A stretch of 64,000 nt of DNA from Legionella shakespearei DSM 23087 (GCF_000373765.1 NZ_KB892389.1:1-64000), one strand, 5' to 3'; counted from the first letter of the stretch, positions 8,511-19,899 are shown. A program made the numbers and translations. The notes: generated from the letters alone by a model not told the origin.

Positions 8511-9227
8511 ATGAATACTTTAGCTAAAGTTGTGATGTTGTTTTTCCTGCCGTTCAGTCTTTTTGCCAAAGACATCAATGTTTATTTGCGTTTTGATGAT
8601 TCCAAATTGTATCAGGAAATAAAGAAATTCAATAATTTTCTGGACAGTAAGGGGGTTTTTTCGCGTTATCAAATTGAACCCTTTCAAGATCACCACCCAT
8701 CTCACATTACCTTGTATTTAGCAACGTACCCAGAAGAACACAAGGAAGAGATCAAGATGCAGGTTGCCTCTTTTGCTAAAAAGAAGAGACCTGTTCAAGT
8801 TATCGCCAGGCATCTTTCGGTCACGGCAGGAAATTATGTCATGCTTGATTTGGATATGGGCAAACAGGAAAGCGGTGAAAATCATCCCGTGCAACGTTTA
8901 AGTGACGAGATGGTGATGAGGCTGACTAACCTGAGGGATTTCAATGCTAAAATTCCAGTCTGGGCTGAGTCAATACCAGAAAAAAAGAAGGCTTTTATGA
9001 ACTATGGAAGTCCTAATGTCTTTTTTGAATTTAATCCTCATTTCAGTTTGATGGCTAAAAATTTCGATGATCCAAAAGAGCAGGCCCGATTCCAAAAGGA
9101 AATGACGCAACTTGTTGCAGAGTATGACTTTCCCGATGTACTCACTGAATCTTCTGCAATTGGTATAGGCTATGTCAATTCCTTTGGCCAGGTGACTGAA
9201 GAAATTGCATCTTATCCTTTAGGATAA
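8511..9227 (+). CDS. Secreted 2H-phosphoesterase-like protein
   Basis: A 238-residue protein with a clear signal peptide (residues 1-20, ending SLFAKD). GAGGGAAT stands before the ATG. Two H-x-T/S motifs are visible, H65-I-T67 (PSHITLYLA) and H177-F-S179 (NPHFSLMAK), each followed by hydrophobics and placed about 112 residues apart. That is the signature of the 2H phosphoesterase superfamily (LigT and 2'-5' RNA-ligase-like, cyclic phosphodiesterases). Family members hydrolyse 2',3'-cyclic or 2'-5' phosphodiesters and are mostly cytosolic, so the signal peptide is unusual. The assignment rests on the motif pair and spacing only. It stands alone, with a family-D hairpin after it. Confidence 0.7.
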   Translation: MNTLAKVVMLFFLPFSLFAKDINVYLRFDDSKLYQEIKKFNNFLDSKGVFSRYQIEPFQDHHPSHITLYLATYPEEHKEEIKMQVASFAKKKRPVQVIARHLSVTAGNYVMLDLDMGKQESGENHPVQRLSDEMVMRLTNLRDFNAKIPVWAESIPEKKKAFMNYGSPNVFFEFNPHFSLMAKNFDDPKEQARFQKEMTQLVAEYDFPDVLTESSAIGIGYVNSFGQVTEEIASYPLG

Positions 9228-9255
9228 TTGTCTTGATAGAACTTACTTAAGCTGT

Positions 9256-9332
9256 TTCGTAGCCCGGTCTGCTTGCAGCCGGGGAATGAAGACTTGGTCA
9301 GTTCCCCGGCTGCAAGCAGACCGGGCTACGAA
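9256..9332. repeat. Long hairpin repeat, family D (copy D1)
   Basis: Arms TTCGTAGCCCGGTCTGC... and ...GCAGACCGGGCTACGAA are perfect complements over more than 30 bases. It sits between two converging genes and ends five bases from the rhodanese stop, so it could terminate both messages. Confidence 0.85.
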
Positions 9333-9337
9333 TATGA

Positions 9338-9712
9338 CTATGTGGATGTAAGATTAAAACCCGCATCCATCCAGCCTTGTAATCCTTTTTCCAGCGAGCA
9401 GACTTGCGTGTATCCCATTTGTTGCAGAGTATCTGCAACTAACGCACAACGAAACCCGCCGCTGCAATAGGTAACTATAGGGGTGTGGATATCAGGAATA
9501 TGTTTTTCAATATCGCGTTCAATAATGCCCTTGCCTATATGAATTGCAGTGGCTATATGCCCGGTTGGCCATTCACTTTCTTCACGCACGTCAATTAAAA
9601 CCAGAGTCTCATGATTGTCGAGTTTCGTTTTCAGTTCCTGGGCTGTTATTTCTTTAATACGTTTTTTAGATTGTGCGACTAATTCTAAAAATCGGGATGA
9701 ATGTTGTTTCAT
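9338..9712 (-). CDS. Rhodanese-like sulfurtransferase domain protein
   Basis: A single-domain rhodanese of 124 residues. The DVREESEWPTGHI motif (about residues 41-53) and the active-site loop CSGGFRC with catalytic C83 are present, and the C-terminal LEKGLQGWMDAGF is typical. Such proteins carry sulfur as a cysteine persulfide between donors and acceptors in the cytosol. The acceptor is unknown. The N-terminal 20 residues are basic and helical and do not look like a signal peptide. AAAGG lies upstream of the start. The gene is monocistronic between hairpins D1 and A3. Confidence 0.9.
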   Translation of the reverse strand: MKQHSSRFLELVAQSKKRIKEITAQELKTKLDNHETLVLIDVREESEWPTGHIATAIHIGKGIIERDIEKHIPDIHTPIVTYCSGGFRCALVADTLQQMGYTQVCSLEKGLQGWMDAGFNLTST

Positions 9713-9799
9713 TGAATGAACCTTTGATTAAAAAGACTATTAGATAGCAAGTTAACTATATAAATCAACTGAATAAAGATAAAATGTACGTGTGCCACA

Positions 9800-9905
9800 T
9801 ACGTCGTCCTGAGCGCGTCTTTTTGCGCGAAGGATCTCCCGAAAAGCGGCATGGTGCCAGTATTTGGAGATCCTTCGCGCAAAAAGACGCGCTCAGGACG
9901 ACGTA
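9800..9905. repeat. 110-bp long hairpin repeat, family A (copy A3)
   Basis: Full copy with TACGTCGTCCTGAGC at one end and GCTCAGGACGACGTA at the other, centre GGCATGGTGCC. It fills most of the 330-bp gap between the rhodanese start and the membrane-protein gene; a half family-D repeat (10003-10026) fills the rest. Confidence 0.9.
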
Positions 9906-10002
9906 GAGCTGGTGACGACGTGGATCGGGGAATGGCAAAGAGGTGTAGACGTTTAGTGGTTTAAGAGACAGCCGTTTGCTCTCAGGCTCGTTCACATTTT
10001 AT

Positions 10003-10026
10003 CCCGGCTGCAAGCAGACCGGGCTG
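10003..10026. repeat. Half family-D repeat (D2)
   Basis: Only one arm, CCCGGCTGCAAGCAGACCGG plus GCT, is present. It ends four bases before the AGGAG ribosome site of the next gene. Confidence 0.65.
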
Positions 10027-10044
10027 CATAAGGAGAAAATACTC

Positions 10045-10842
10045 GTGTTATGGATAACCGCACCACATTTATGGGTTGCCTTTGCAGCCACTTTGTTTTT
10101 AATTTTGTTTCATTATTTAAGTCCCTGGTTCGCTGATCATTTGCCAGGCAATGGCAGGGGATTTATTTCTTTCGCGGGTGGTGTGGCAGTCGCTTATGTG
10201 TTTTTACACATGTTACCCGATTTGGTGGAATACAATAAACCAATAGGTCGCTTTTTAATGAATAATGAATGGCTGACCCCCTTTACCGAATTATTGATCT
10301 ACATCGTGGCTTTATTTGGTTTTCTCATCTATTACGGATTCGATTTGCTTGCAGAACGTTATCGCGAATCAGGCCATGATGATGGTTGGGTTTATGGTTT
10401 GCATTTATTCATGTTTTGTCTCTACAACTTTCTTATTACGTACACTATGTCACTGCGTGCCATGTCCAGTATCACTGCTACGGTATTGTTTACTTTCGCT
10501 ATGGCTTTACATTTTGTTCTGACAGACCGAAAATTTTCCCGTTTTTACAAAAAACAGTTTGATCACTGGGGGCGTTTTATACTAATCACTGCCTTGTTTG
10601 TTGGATGGGTTTTTTCGGTGGCCTTTGATCCAGTGAATGTATTGTTTGCAGCCTTTATGCTGGCTTTTCTGGCAGGATCTGTTTTATTAAATGTGTTCAG
10701 AGAAGAACTCCCTTCTACCGGAATGGCGAGTTTTTTCTGGTTTTCTTTTGGATCTCTGCTCATCACCCTGATTTTGTTACTGCAAACATGGGTAACTGTA
10801 CTGGAATCAGGAGCTGCCCAGCCCGCCCTGGCACTTTTTTGA
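10045..10842 (+). CDS. Polytopic inner-membrane protein, distantly ZIP-transporter-like
   Basis: From the GTG at 10045, nine bases after AGGAG, the product has 265 residues; an upstream in-frame ATG at 9976 would translate a repeat and is rejected. About seven or eight hydrophobic segments are visible. The segment GRGFISFAGGVAVAYVFLHM with following LPDL resembles the ZIP-family helix that reads AGG..LA.A..HLLPE, and FAMALHFVLTD recalls the later ALHE.PEG helix. The acidic and second histidine ligands of true ZIP metal sites are missing (LHFVLTD instead of HEIPEG; LYNFLITY instead of HNFPEG). It may be a transporter that has lost metal binding, or the likeness may be superficial. It is followed by the ParA gene after 68 bases. 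Confidence 0.75.
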   Translation: MLWITAPHLWVAFAATLFLILFHYLSPWFADHLPGNGRGFISFAGGVAVAYVFLHMLPDLVEYNKPIGRFLMNNEWLTPFTELLIYIVALFGFLIYYGFDLLAERYRESGHDDGWVYGLHLFMFCLYNFLITYTMSLRAMSSITATVLFTFAMALHFVLTDRKFSRFYKKQFDHWGRFILITALFVGWVFSVAFDPVNVLFAAFMLAFLAGSVLLNVFREELPSTGMASFFWFSFGSLLITLILLLQTWVTVLESGAAQPALALF

Positions 10843-10910
10843 TGCTTGAATGGAAGGTTTAATTATGTACTATACTGTTAAAAAACAACCATTTTACACA
10901 TGGAGGTATT

Positions 10911-11600
10911 ATGGGCTATGTAATAGCAGTCTGCCAATCAAAGGGGGGCAGTGCTAAAACAACGACTGCGATTAATTTATGTGGCGCATTAATAGAGAAA
11001 GGATTTAAAGCCGTAGTCGCCGATATGGATAGAGATAAACCCGATGCACTCAATTGGGCAAAACAAGGAAACCATATCGATTTTGTGATGGAACTGTTTG
11101 AAGAAAAGCCTTTGGATACCGTGGAGCATTTACAAAAAAAATACGATTATATCATTCTGGATACTCCACCTAATTACATGCCTGCAGCATTCAAGGCAAT
11201 TATGATGGCTGATTTTGTTATCCTGCCGTGCTCGCCAAGCTTTCTTGACCAGAGTAATTTGGTTGATGCAATTTCTATCCCGAGAATGGCGCAAAAACCA
11301 TTTAAAATATTGGGATGCAAGATTCAAAAAAGACAAAAACTATCTGAAAAACTGCTCTCTGAATTAATAAAATCAGGTCAGGCATTTGCTACTTCAATTT
11401 CAAACAGGGCAGCTGTATTGGAAAGTCCGTTCCATGGAAAATGGTTAGGGAATTACCAACCTGGATGCAATAGCCATAAAGAGTTTCTCTCTTTAGCTGA
11501 GGAAGTAATTAAAATAGCTAATATAAAGGTCACAGCTTATCCAGCTTTTCATGCCCAAAAGAGTTCCGATAATCTTGAGAAAAGAGTAAGTCCTGTATAG
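10911..11600 (+). CDS. Orphan ParA/MinD-type ATPase
   Basis: A 229-residue P-loop ATPase of the ParA/Soj class. The deviant Walker A is KGGSAKTTT at residues 11-19 (signature Lys and catalytic Lys both present), the A' motif is VVADMDRDKPDAL, and Walker B is YDYIILDTPPNY. GGAGG lies seven bases from the ATG. ParA proteins partition plasmids, chromosomes or large complexes by cycling on the nucleoid. No ParB or centromere-binding partner follows; the next gene is aat on the opposite strand. It is too short to carry the N-terminal DNA-binding domain of plasmid type Ia ParA. The C-terminus (after about 205) is basic and looks disordered. A TATACT at 10871-10876 may be its -10 element. Confidence 0.9.
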   Translation: MGYVIAVCQSKGGSAKTTTAINLCGALIEKGFKAVVADMDRDKPDALNWAKQGNHIDFVMELFEEKPLDTVEHLQKKYDYIILDTPPNYMPAAFKAIMMADFVILPCSPSFLDQSNLVDAISIPRMAQKPFKILGCKIQKRQKLSEKLLSELIKSGQAFATSISNRAAVLESPFHGKWLGNYQPGCNSHKEFLSLAEEVIKIANIKVTAYPAFHAQKSSDNLEKRVSPV

Positions 11601-11637
11601 GCAATAAGTAGTCCTGTCTTGAAGTGTGCACCAAGGC

Positions 11638-11898
11638 AAAAGTCTGTGCCAGTGCTTCGAGACGGCACAAAAAGCCGCGCCTCCTCAGCACGAACGGATG
11701 GTGCGAGTGCCCAAAAAGGTATGGTGTTATTCAGGACTGATGTGAACTCGAAAATAAGGGTTTTTTTAGCCCATCCCACCCACCGGCCCGTTCGTGCTGA
11801 GGAGGGGTGGTAACCCCGTCTCGAAGCAGGCACAACACAAAAGTCTGTGCCCATGCTTCGAGACGGCGCAAAAAGCCGCGCCTCCTCAGCACGAACGG
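11638..11898. repeat. Family G repeat: two direct 60-bp copies with one inverted copy between
   Basis: A 60-base unit containing CTTCGAGACGGCACAAAAAG and CCTCCTCAGCACGAACGG occurs at 11638-11697 and again directly at 11839-11898. Between them at 11787-11834 the same sequence is present in inverse (CCGTTCGTGCTGAGG...). The block is followed by ACTCACGTTAACTTA (11936-11950), which overlaps the aat stop codon. It explains the 340-bp gap after parA, which holds no other gene. Confidence 0.8.
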
Positions 11899-11941
11899 AT
11901 TGTGCGAAGGGGAAATGTTACTTCCTTATCCGAAACTCACG

Positions 11942-12634
11942 TTAACTTAATGATGATGGCGGTTGCCATTTTCCTGGTTTGTTGGGGTGCTCCAGAGTCA
12001 AGTCCAGCATATGCAGAAATTCCTTTCTACCGATGACTTTTGCCCCCAGACTCAGCAAATGGGGGGTAGGCATCTGACAGTCAATGAAATCAAAATCCCA
12101 CAAAGCCATTGTTTTGCATAAATAATACAGGGTAATTTTAGAAGCATCAGTCACTGTATGAAACATGGATTCGCCAAAGAAAGCACGTCCCAGATTGATG
12201 CCATACAAGCCTGCGATCAGTTTGTCTTCTTCCCACAATTCAAAAGAATGGGCATAACCCATATCATGCAGGGTGGTATATGCTTCAATCATGTCTTTGG
12301 TAATCCATGTTTTATCGACACGATCAGAATAAGTAGCACAGCCAGTAATGACTTGACGAAAGGCAGTATCTATAGTGAATCGGAAAGGCTTCTTCAATGA
12401 TTTTTTTAAACTACGCGAGACTTTAAATTCATCAGGAATCAATATTAAACGAGGGTTAGGAGACCACCAAAGAATAGGGCAGCCAGGTTCATACCAGGGA
12501 AATATTCCCTGTGAGTAGGCTTGCAGTATGCGCCCAGGCGCCAGATCGCCACCCATGGCCAAAAGACCTTGTTTGTCGCTGGTTTCCGGATGAGGGAAAC
12601 GATACTCTTCTTGCTTCACTGTCGTTCCTGACAA
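11942..12634 (-). CDS. aat: Leucyl/phenylalanyl-tRNA--protein transferase
   Basis: Transfers Leu or Phe from tRNA to proteins with N-terminal Arg or Lys and so marks them for ClpS/ClpAP degradation (N-end rule). The 230 residues match the family. Seen are FPHPETSDKQGLLAMGGDL, YSQGIFPWYEPGCPILWWSPNPR, VITGCATYSDRVDKTWIT and the FGESMFH motif followed by the IDCQMPTPHLLSLGA region. The stop codon falls in the ACTCACGTTAACTTA terminus of a family-G repeat. clpA and clpS are not in the window. Confidence 0.96.
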   Translation of the reverse strand: MSGTTVKQEEYRFPHPETSDKQGLLAMGGDLAPGRILQAYSQGIFPWYEPGCPILWWSPNPRLILIPDEFKVSRSLKKSLKKPFRFTIDTAFRQVITGCATYSDRVDKTWITKDMIEAYTTLHDMGYAHSFELWEEDKLIAGLYGINLGRAFFGESMFHTVTDASKITLYYLCKTMALWDFDFIDCQMPTPHLLSLGAKVIGRKEFLHMLDLTLEHPNKPGKWQPPSSLS

Positions 12635-12659
12635 AAAGTTCCTGGATTAGTTAACGAAA

Positions 12660-12774
12660 CCGAGCCGCGACCGTGAGGAAGCGGAACTTTTTCCGTAGCC
12701 CGTATTAGCGGAGCGTAATACGGGAAATTGCCACTTCGATCCCGTATTACGCTCCGCTAATACGGGCTACGGAA
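12660..12774. repeat. Half family-B repeat joined to full family-C hairpin (C2)
   Basis: 12660-12686 is one arm of family B (CCGAGCCGCGACCGTGAGG...). 12691-12774 is a complete family-C hairpin, TTCCGTAGCCCGTATTAGCG... to ...TACGGGCTACGGAA, with TTGCCACTTCGATCCCG in its loop side. Together they fill the gap between aat and trxB. Confidence 0.8.
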
Positions 12775-12790
12775 ATAAGTTCGGCGACCC

Positions 12791-16249
<3,459 letters not shown>

Positions 16250-16251
16250 AA

Positions 16252-16860
16252 ATGAAAAAGCTTTTTTTAATAGCCTTGTTTTGCTTTTCCAGTGCAGTAT
16301 TTAGTGAAACTCCTGCGGAGCTTTTACAAGCGAAACTCAATGCAATAAAGACAATGACTGCTAATTTCAGTCAGGTAGTCAAAGCGAAAAAACGTGAAGT
16401 TTCACGCTCATCAGGAACCATGGCACTGCAAAGACCCGGACGTTTTCGTTGGCAGACTATAGACCCAATGGAACAATTGGTTATAGCTGATGGCTCGAAA
16501 ATGTGGGTGTACGATGTAGACCTGGAGCAAGTTACTGTTAAAAAACAGGATAAAGGCTTAGGCGGAACTGCAGCTTTATTTTTAAGCGGCTATGATGATA
16601 CCGTGACCCATGATTTTGAAGTGACACAGAAGGTTTCTGGAAATGTGACTACTTTTGATTTGAAATCCAAATTACCAAAAGAGAATTTTCAACGAATCAA
16701 AATCATCTTTACCGCGAATAATTTAACCGGTTTGGAGTTGCATGATCAGCTGGGGCAAATCACCACAGTAAAATTAGCAAAAATTAAAGCAAACCCTACT
16801 CTTGCAGCCAAGCTATTTCAATTCAAGCCTCCGAAAGGGGTTGATGTGGTCAGGCAGTAA
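16252..16860 (+). CDS. lolA: Outer-membrane lipoprotein carrier protein LolA
   Basis: Periplasmic chaperone that carries lipoproteins from LolCDE to LolB. The signal peptide is residues 1-18 (ending AVFSETP). The mature chain shows TMTANFSQVVKAKKREVSRS, the GRFRWQTIDPMEQLVIADG strand pair and WVYDVDLEQVTV, all typical. At 202 residues it has the usual length. Its ribosome site GAGG lies inside the last ftsK codons, so the two are cotranscribed. Family-A copy A4 follows. Confidence 0.95.
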   Translation: MKKLFLIALFCFSSAVFSETPAELLQAKLNAIKTMTANFSQVVKAKKREVSRSSGTMALQRPGRFRWQTIDPMEQLVIADGSKMWVYDVDLEQVTVKKQDKGLGGTAALFLSGYDDTVTHDFEVTQKVSGNVTTFDLKSKLPKENFQRIKIIFTANNLTGLELHDQLGQITTVKLAKIKANPTLAAKLFQFKPPKGVDVVRQ

Positions 16861-16944
16861 TCTGTTAAAGAATGTAGGAGTATTAGTGTCCAGAGCATCA
16901 GGAGAGAGAATAAGGATTCGCCCGTTTCCCAGATCCACGTCTCC

Positions 16945-17061
16945 CCGATCTACGTCGTCCTGAGCGCGTCTTTTTGCGCGAAGGATCTCCTGAAAGTGGC
17001 ATGGTGCCAATGTTGGGAGATCCTTCGCGCAAAAAGACGCGCTCAGGACGACGTAGATCGG
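16945..17061. repeat. 110-bp long hairpin repeat, family A (copy A4)
   Basis: Full copy with flanks CCGATCTACGTCGTCC and GGACGACGTAGATCGG. A decayed family-C arm (TATTACGTTTCGCTAATA, about 17086-17103) follows. The 295-bp gap between lolA and rarA is otherwise empty. Confidence 0.9.
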
Positions 17062-17155
17062 ATTGGGGAGTGAGTGAACCTTCCGTATTACGTTTCGCTA
17101 ATAAAGCTACAAATCTGATCCACCATCAAAATAAAAATGTCCGGAGTACTTGCAC

Positions 17156-18454
17156 ATGAGTTTGTTTCAGACAGATCCCATCCCGCCCTTAGCTGAATTT
17201 TTAAGGCCGAAACATTTAGATGAAGTGATTGGCCAAAGCCATCTTTTAGGGGAAGGGAAACCTTTAAGGCTCAGTTTTGCCGGTAAAAAGCTCCATTCCA
17301 TGATCCTTTGGGGGCCGCCGGGAGTAGGCAAAACAACCATAGCAAGGCTTACAGCTGAAGCCTTTGATTGCGAATGGATTGCCTTGTCTGCAGTATTCTC
17401 CGGAGTTAAAGAAATCCGCGCTGCCATGGAAAAGGCTCAGGAGCATTTGATGCTGGGCAAGCAGACTATATTATTTATCGATGAAATCCATCGTTTTAAT
17501 AAGTCGCAGCAAGATGCCTTATTGCCTTATACTGAATCGGGGCTGGTTACTTTTATTGGCGCCACTACAGAAAACCCTTCTTTTGAAGTCAATTCAGCAC
17601 TGTTGTCACGTGCTCAGGTCTATGTTTTAAAATCTTTGACCGAAGAAGAATTAAAACAATTGATTCATCGTGCTCATCAAGAGGTTTTATCTCATCTGAC
17701 CTTTGATGAGGACGCTGTAGAATTCATTGTCGCCTGCGCTGATGGTGATGCGCGAAGGTTGCTTAATTTATTGGAGCAGATTCAAACGGCCTGTAGAGCA
17801 ACCAATACTTCTTTAGTGAGTAAAGAGTTTGTTTTCAATTCATTATCACCCAACAGCAGACGCTTTGATAAAGGCGGGGATAATTTTTACGATCAGATTT
17901 CTGCCCTGCATAAATCAGTGCGAGGCTCCAATCCCGATGCAGCCCTTTACTGGTTATGCCGTATGCTGGATGGGGGCGTCGATCCGCATTATCTGGCAAG
18001 ACGCATCGTCAGAATGGCATGGGAAGATATAGGGCTGGCTGATCCCAAAGCCATGCAGATTGCTAATGATGCAGCGACTACTTATGAGCGGCTGGGCTCA
18101 CCAGAAGGGGATCTTGCCTTAGGGCAAGCCGTTATCTATCTGGCCGTTGCTGCGAAGAGTAATGCCGGTTATGTTGCTTTCAATCAGGCTATGGATTTTG
18201 TGAAAAAGGATAAATCCCGCGAAGTTCCTGTTCACCTGCGCAATGCCCCAACGCGATTAATGAAAAAACTGGGCCATGGCCGTGAATACCGTTATGCCCA
18301 TGACGAACCTTATGCTTATGCTGCTGGGGAGAAGTATTTACCAGAGGGAATGTCGGAACCAGAATGGTATAAGCCTGTTGAACGGGGTTTGGAAATGAAA
18401 ATAGCAGAAAAGCTGGCTTTTTTGCGGAAGTTAGATAAAGACGCGGGTTCGTAG
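17156..18454 (+). CDS. rarA: Replication-associated recombination protein A (MgsA/RarA), AAA+ ATPase
   Basis: Clamp-loader-like AAA+ protein acting at stalled replication forks. ATG 17156 is preferred over the TTG two codons earlier because GGAG lies nine bases before it. The product has 432 residues. Walker A GPPGVGKTTIARL near residue 52, Walker [20 protein letters not shown] near 106 and sensor 1 IGATTENPSFEVN are plain, and the C-terminal tetramer domain contains RIVRMAWEDIGLADP. The lolA-rarA order is common in gammaproteobacteria, where serS often follows; here hairpins and the flagellar block follow instead. Confidence 0.96.
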   Translation: MSLFQTDPIPPLAEFLRPKHLDEVIGQSHLLGEGKPLRLSFAGKKLHSMILWGPPGVGKTTIARLTAEAFDCEWIALSAVFSGVKEIRAAMEKAQEHLMLGKQTILFIDEIHRFNKSQQDALLPYTESGLVTFIGATTENPSFEVNSALLSRAQVYVLKSLTEEELKQLIHRAHQEVLSHLTFDEDAVEFIVACADGDARRLLNLLEQIQTACRATNTSLVSKEFVFNSLSPNSRRFDKGGDNFYDQISALHKSVRGSNPDAALYWLCRMLDGGVDPHYLARRIVRMAWEDIGLADPKAMQIANDAATTYERLGSPEGDLALGQAVIYLAVAAKSNAGYVAFNQAMDFVKKDKSREVPVHLRNAPTRLMKKLGHGREYRYAHDEPYAYAAGEKYLPEGMSEPEWYKPVERGLEMKIAEKLAFLRKLDKDAGS

Positions 18455-18481
18455 AATACGTCAAAATACTGGCACAATGCC

Positions 18482-18548
18482 GTAGCCCGGTCTGCTTGCA
18501 GCCGGGATCGAAGTATGCACCATCCCGGCTGCAAGCAGACCGGGCTAC
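18482..18548. repeat. Long hairpin repeat, family D (copy D3)
   Basis: GTAGCCCGGTCTGCTTGCAG... pairs with ...CTGCAAGCAGACCGGGCTAC. The loop carries GGGATCGAAGTATGCACCATCCC. It begins 27 bases after the rarA stop and may terminate it. Confidence 0.85.
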
Positions 18549-18608
18549 AAACCTTGCCAGGATTCAGTGATGACTTTACAGTGGTACTTGTCCAAACTTA
18601 AAACGATC

Positions 18609-18711
18609 CACGTCGTCCTGAGCGCGTCTTTTTGCGCGAAGGATCTCCAGATATTGGCACCATGCCGATTTCAGGAGATCCTTCGCGCAAAAAGACGCGC
18701 TCAGGACGACG
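18609..18711. repeat. 110-bp long hairpin repeat, family A (copy A5)
   Basis: Nearly full copy; the right end stops at GGACGAC and lacks the terminal GTGG, so the outer four to six bases no longer pair. The centre is in the same orientation as copy A2. Confidence 0.88.
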
Positions 18712-18730
18712 GGAATTGGGGAAAGTGCTG

Positions 18731-18767
18731 CTTCGATCCTGTATTACGCTTCGCTAATACAGGCTAC
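18731..18767. repeat. Half family-C repeat (C3)
   Basis: One arm only: CTTCGATCCTGTATTACGC... to ...AATACAGGCTAC. With D3 and A5 it accounts for most of the 425-bp gap before fleS; 18770-18879 is promoter DNA. Confidence 0.65.
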
Positions 18768-18824
18768 ACCATTATGTAAACAGTAATGAAGATTTAATTC
18801 GTTGATTTTAATAGTGTTTTCATT

Positions 18825-18841
18825 TTGGCTCAAAATTTGCT
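18825..18841 (+). promoter_or_regulatory. Sigma-54-type promoter for fleS-fleR
   Basis: TTGGCTCAAAATTTGCT carries GG (18827-18828) and GC (18839-18840) separated by exactly ten bases, with the flanking TTGGC and TTTGCT of the -24/-12 consensus. A start would fall about 18852, 28 bases before the fleS ATG. In Legionella and related bacteria fleSR and basal-body operons are under RpoN and FleQ, which agrees. Confidence 0.6.
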
Positions 18842-18879
18842 AGAGTCTTAACTATAACCACTATAAATAAACCTTATTT

Positions 18880-19899
18880 ATGCACTCATCCAACTATACA
18901 TGTGCTGTCAGGCCGCAGATAGAATTATCTGAGTGGGATATTTTATCCAGCCTGCCTGTCTCTCTGGTTATTCTGAATGCCCAGGGACGTGTAGTTTGGC
19001 TCAATCCGTCTGCTGAAGCCATGTTAGGTTATGGCCTGATTGGCACCTTGTGGCTGGACATCATTCAAAAAGCCTTTGTGCCGCGTGCTGATGATGGGCA
19101 TGAAGTATCACTGGCTGATGGACGCAGGGTGCATGTAGCTATTTCTGCTCTGGACAGTCTACCCGGTGTTTTGATTACTCTGTCTGATATCACCGCAACA
19201 AGAGATTATGAAAAGGCGCGCGAAAATGAAAAGCGTCTGGTTTCCATTGGAACCATGACGGCGCAATTGGCGCATCAGATTAGAACGCCACTGGCTTCGG
19301 CCATGCTCTACACCGAACATTTAAATAACCTTCCTGATTTTGATCCGAGAATAAAAAGCTGGATTAAACGATTACAGGAATGTCACGGCAGTATTGAACA
19401 GCAAATTCAAGACTTGCTCCTCTTTGCGCGGGGAACATCAATAGAGCCTAAATGGATTGACATGACCTACTGGTGTAACCAGCTCATTGAACGCGCACAA
19501 CCCTATGTTGAGGCTTTTTCAGCGACATTTGAAGTAAATAATCACCTGATTGTCAGCGAATCATCAATACATGGCGAGTCTTTAATTGGAGCAGTTTTGA
19601 ACATGGTGATAAATGCGTTACAATCGGATGCAACAGAAATACATTTAACACTTGCATCAATGGACGATTCAGGTATACAAATATCAGTAGAGGATAATGG
19701 AAAGGGAATGTCTGATGAAGTGAAAGCCCAGGCGTTTTCACCATTTTATACCACCAAGGCTCAAGGAACAGGATTAGGTTTGGCTGTCGTTTTTGCTGTT
19801 GTGAAAGCACATGGCGGTCGGGTAACACTGGAATCTGTTGAAGGGGAAGGGACGCAGGTAAATCTGTATATACCTGGTATAAACAGAGCCGAACAATAA
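18880..19899 (+). CDS. fleS: Flagellar two-component sensor histidine kinase FleS/FlrB
   Basis: Soluble 339-residue kinase. A PAS domain (about 20-110, SLVILNAQGRVVWLNPSAEAMLG) is followed by a dimerisation helix with phospho-acceptor H132 in AQLAHQIRTPLASAML, and an ATPase domain with N box MVINALQSDA, G1 VEDNGKGM and G2 GTGLGLAVV. No membrane segment is seen, as in FlrB/FleS. It should phosphorylate the FleR encoded 19 bases downstream. The ribosome site is weak. The preceding sigma-54 site fits the flagellar hierarchy. Confidence 0.92.
   Translation: MHSSNYTCAVRPQIELSEWDILSSLPVSLVILNAQGRVVWLNPSAEAMLGYGLIGTLWLDIIQKAFVPRADDGHEVSLADGRRVHVAISALDSLPGVLITLSDITATRDYEKARENEKRLVSIGTMTAQLAHQIRTPLASAMLYTEHLNNLPDFDPRIKSWIKRLQECHGSIEQQIQDLLLFARGTSIEPKWIDMTYWCNQLIERAQPYVEAFSATFEVNNHLIVSESSIHGESLIGAVLNMVINALQSDATEIHLTLASMDDSGIQISVEDNGKGMSDEVKAQAFSPFYTTKAQGTGLGLAVVFAVVKAHGGRVTLESVEGEGTQVNLYIPGINRAEQ

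Noticed and set aside
11638-11898. parS-like centromere repeats for the orphan ParA
   Set aside because: The same repeat family occurs at 55.3 and 60.5 kb away from any ParA, so it is a dispersed element.
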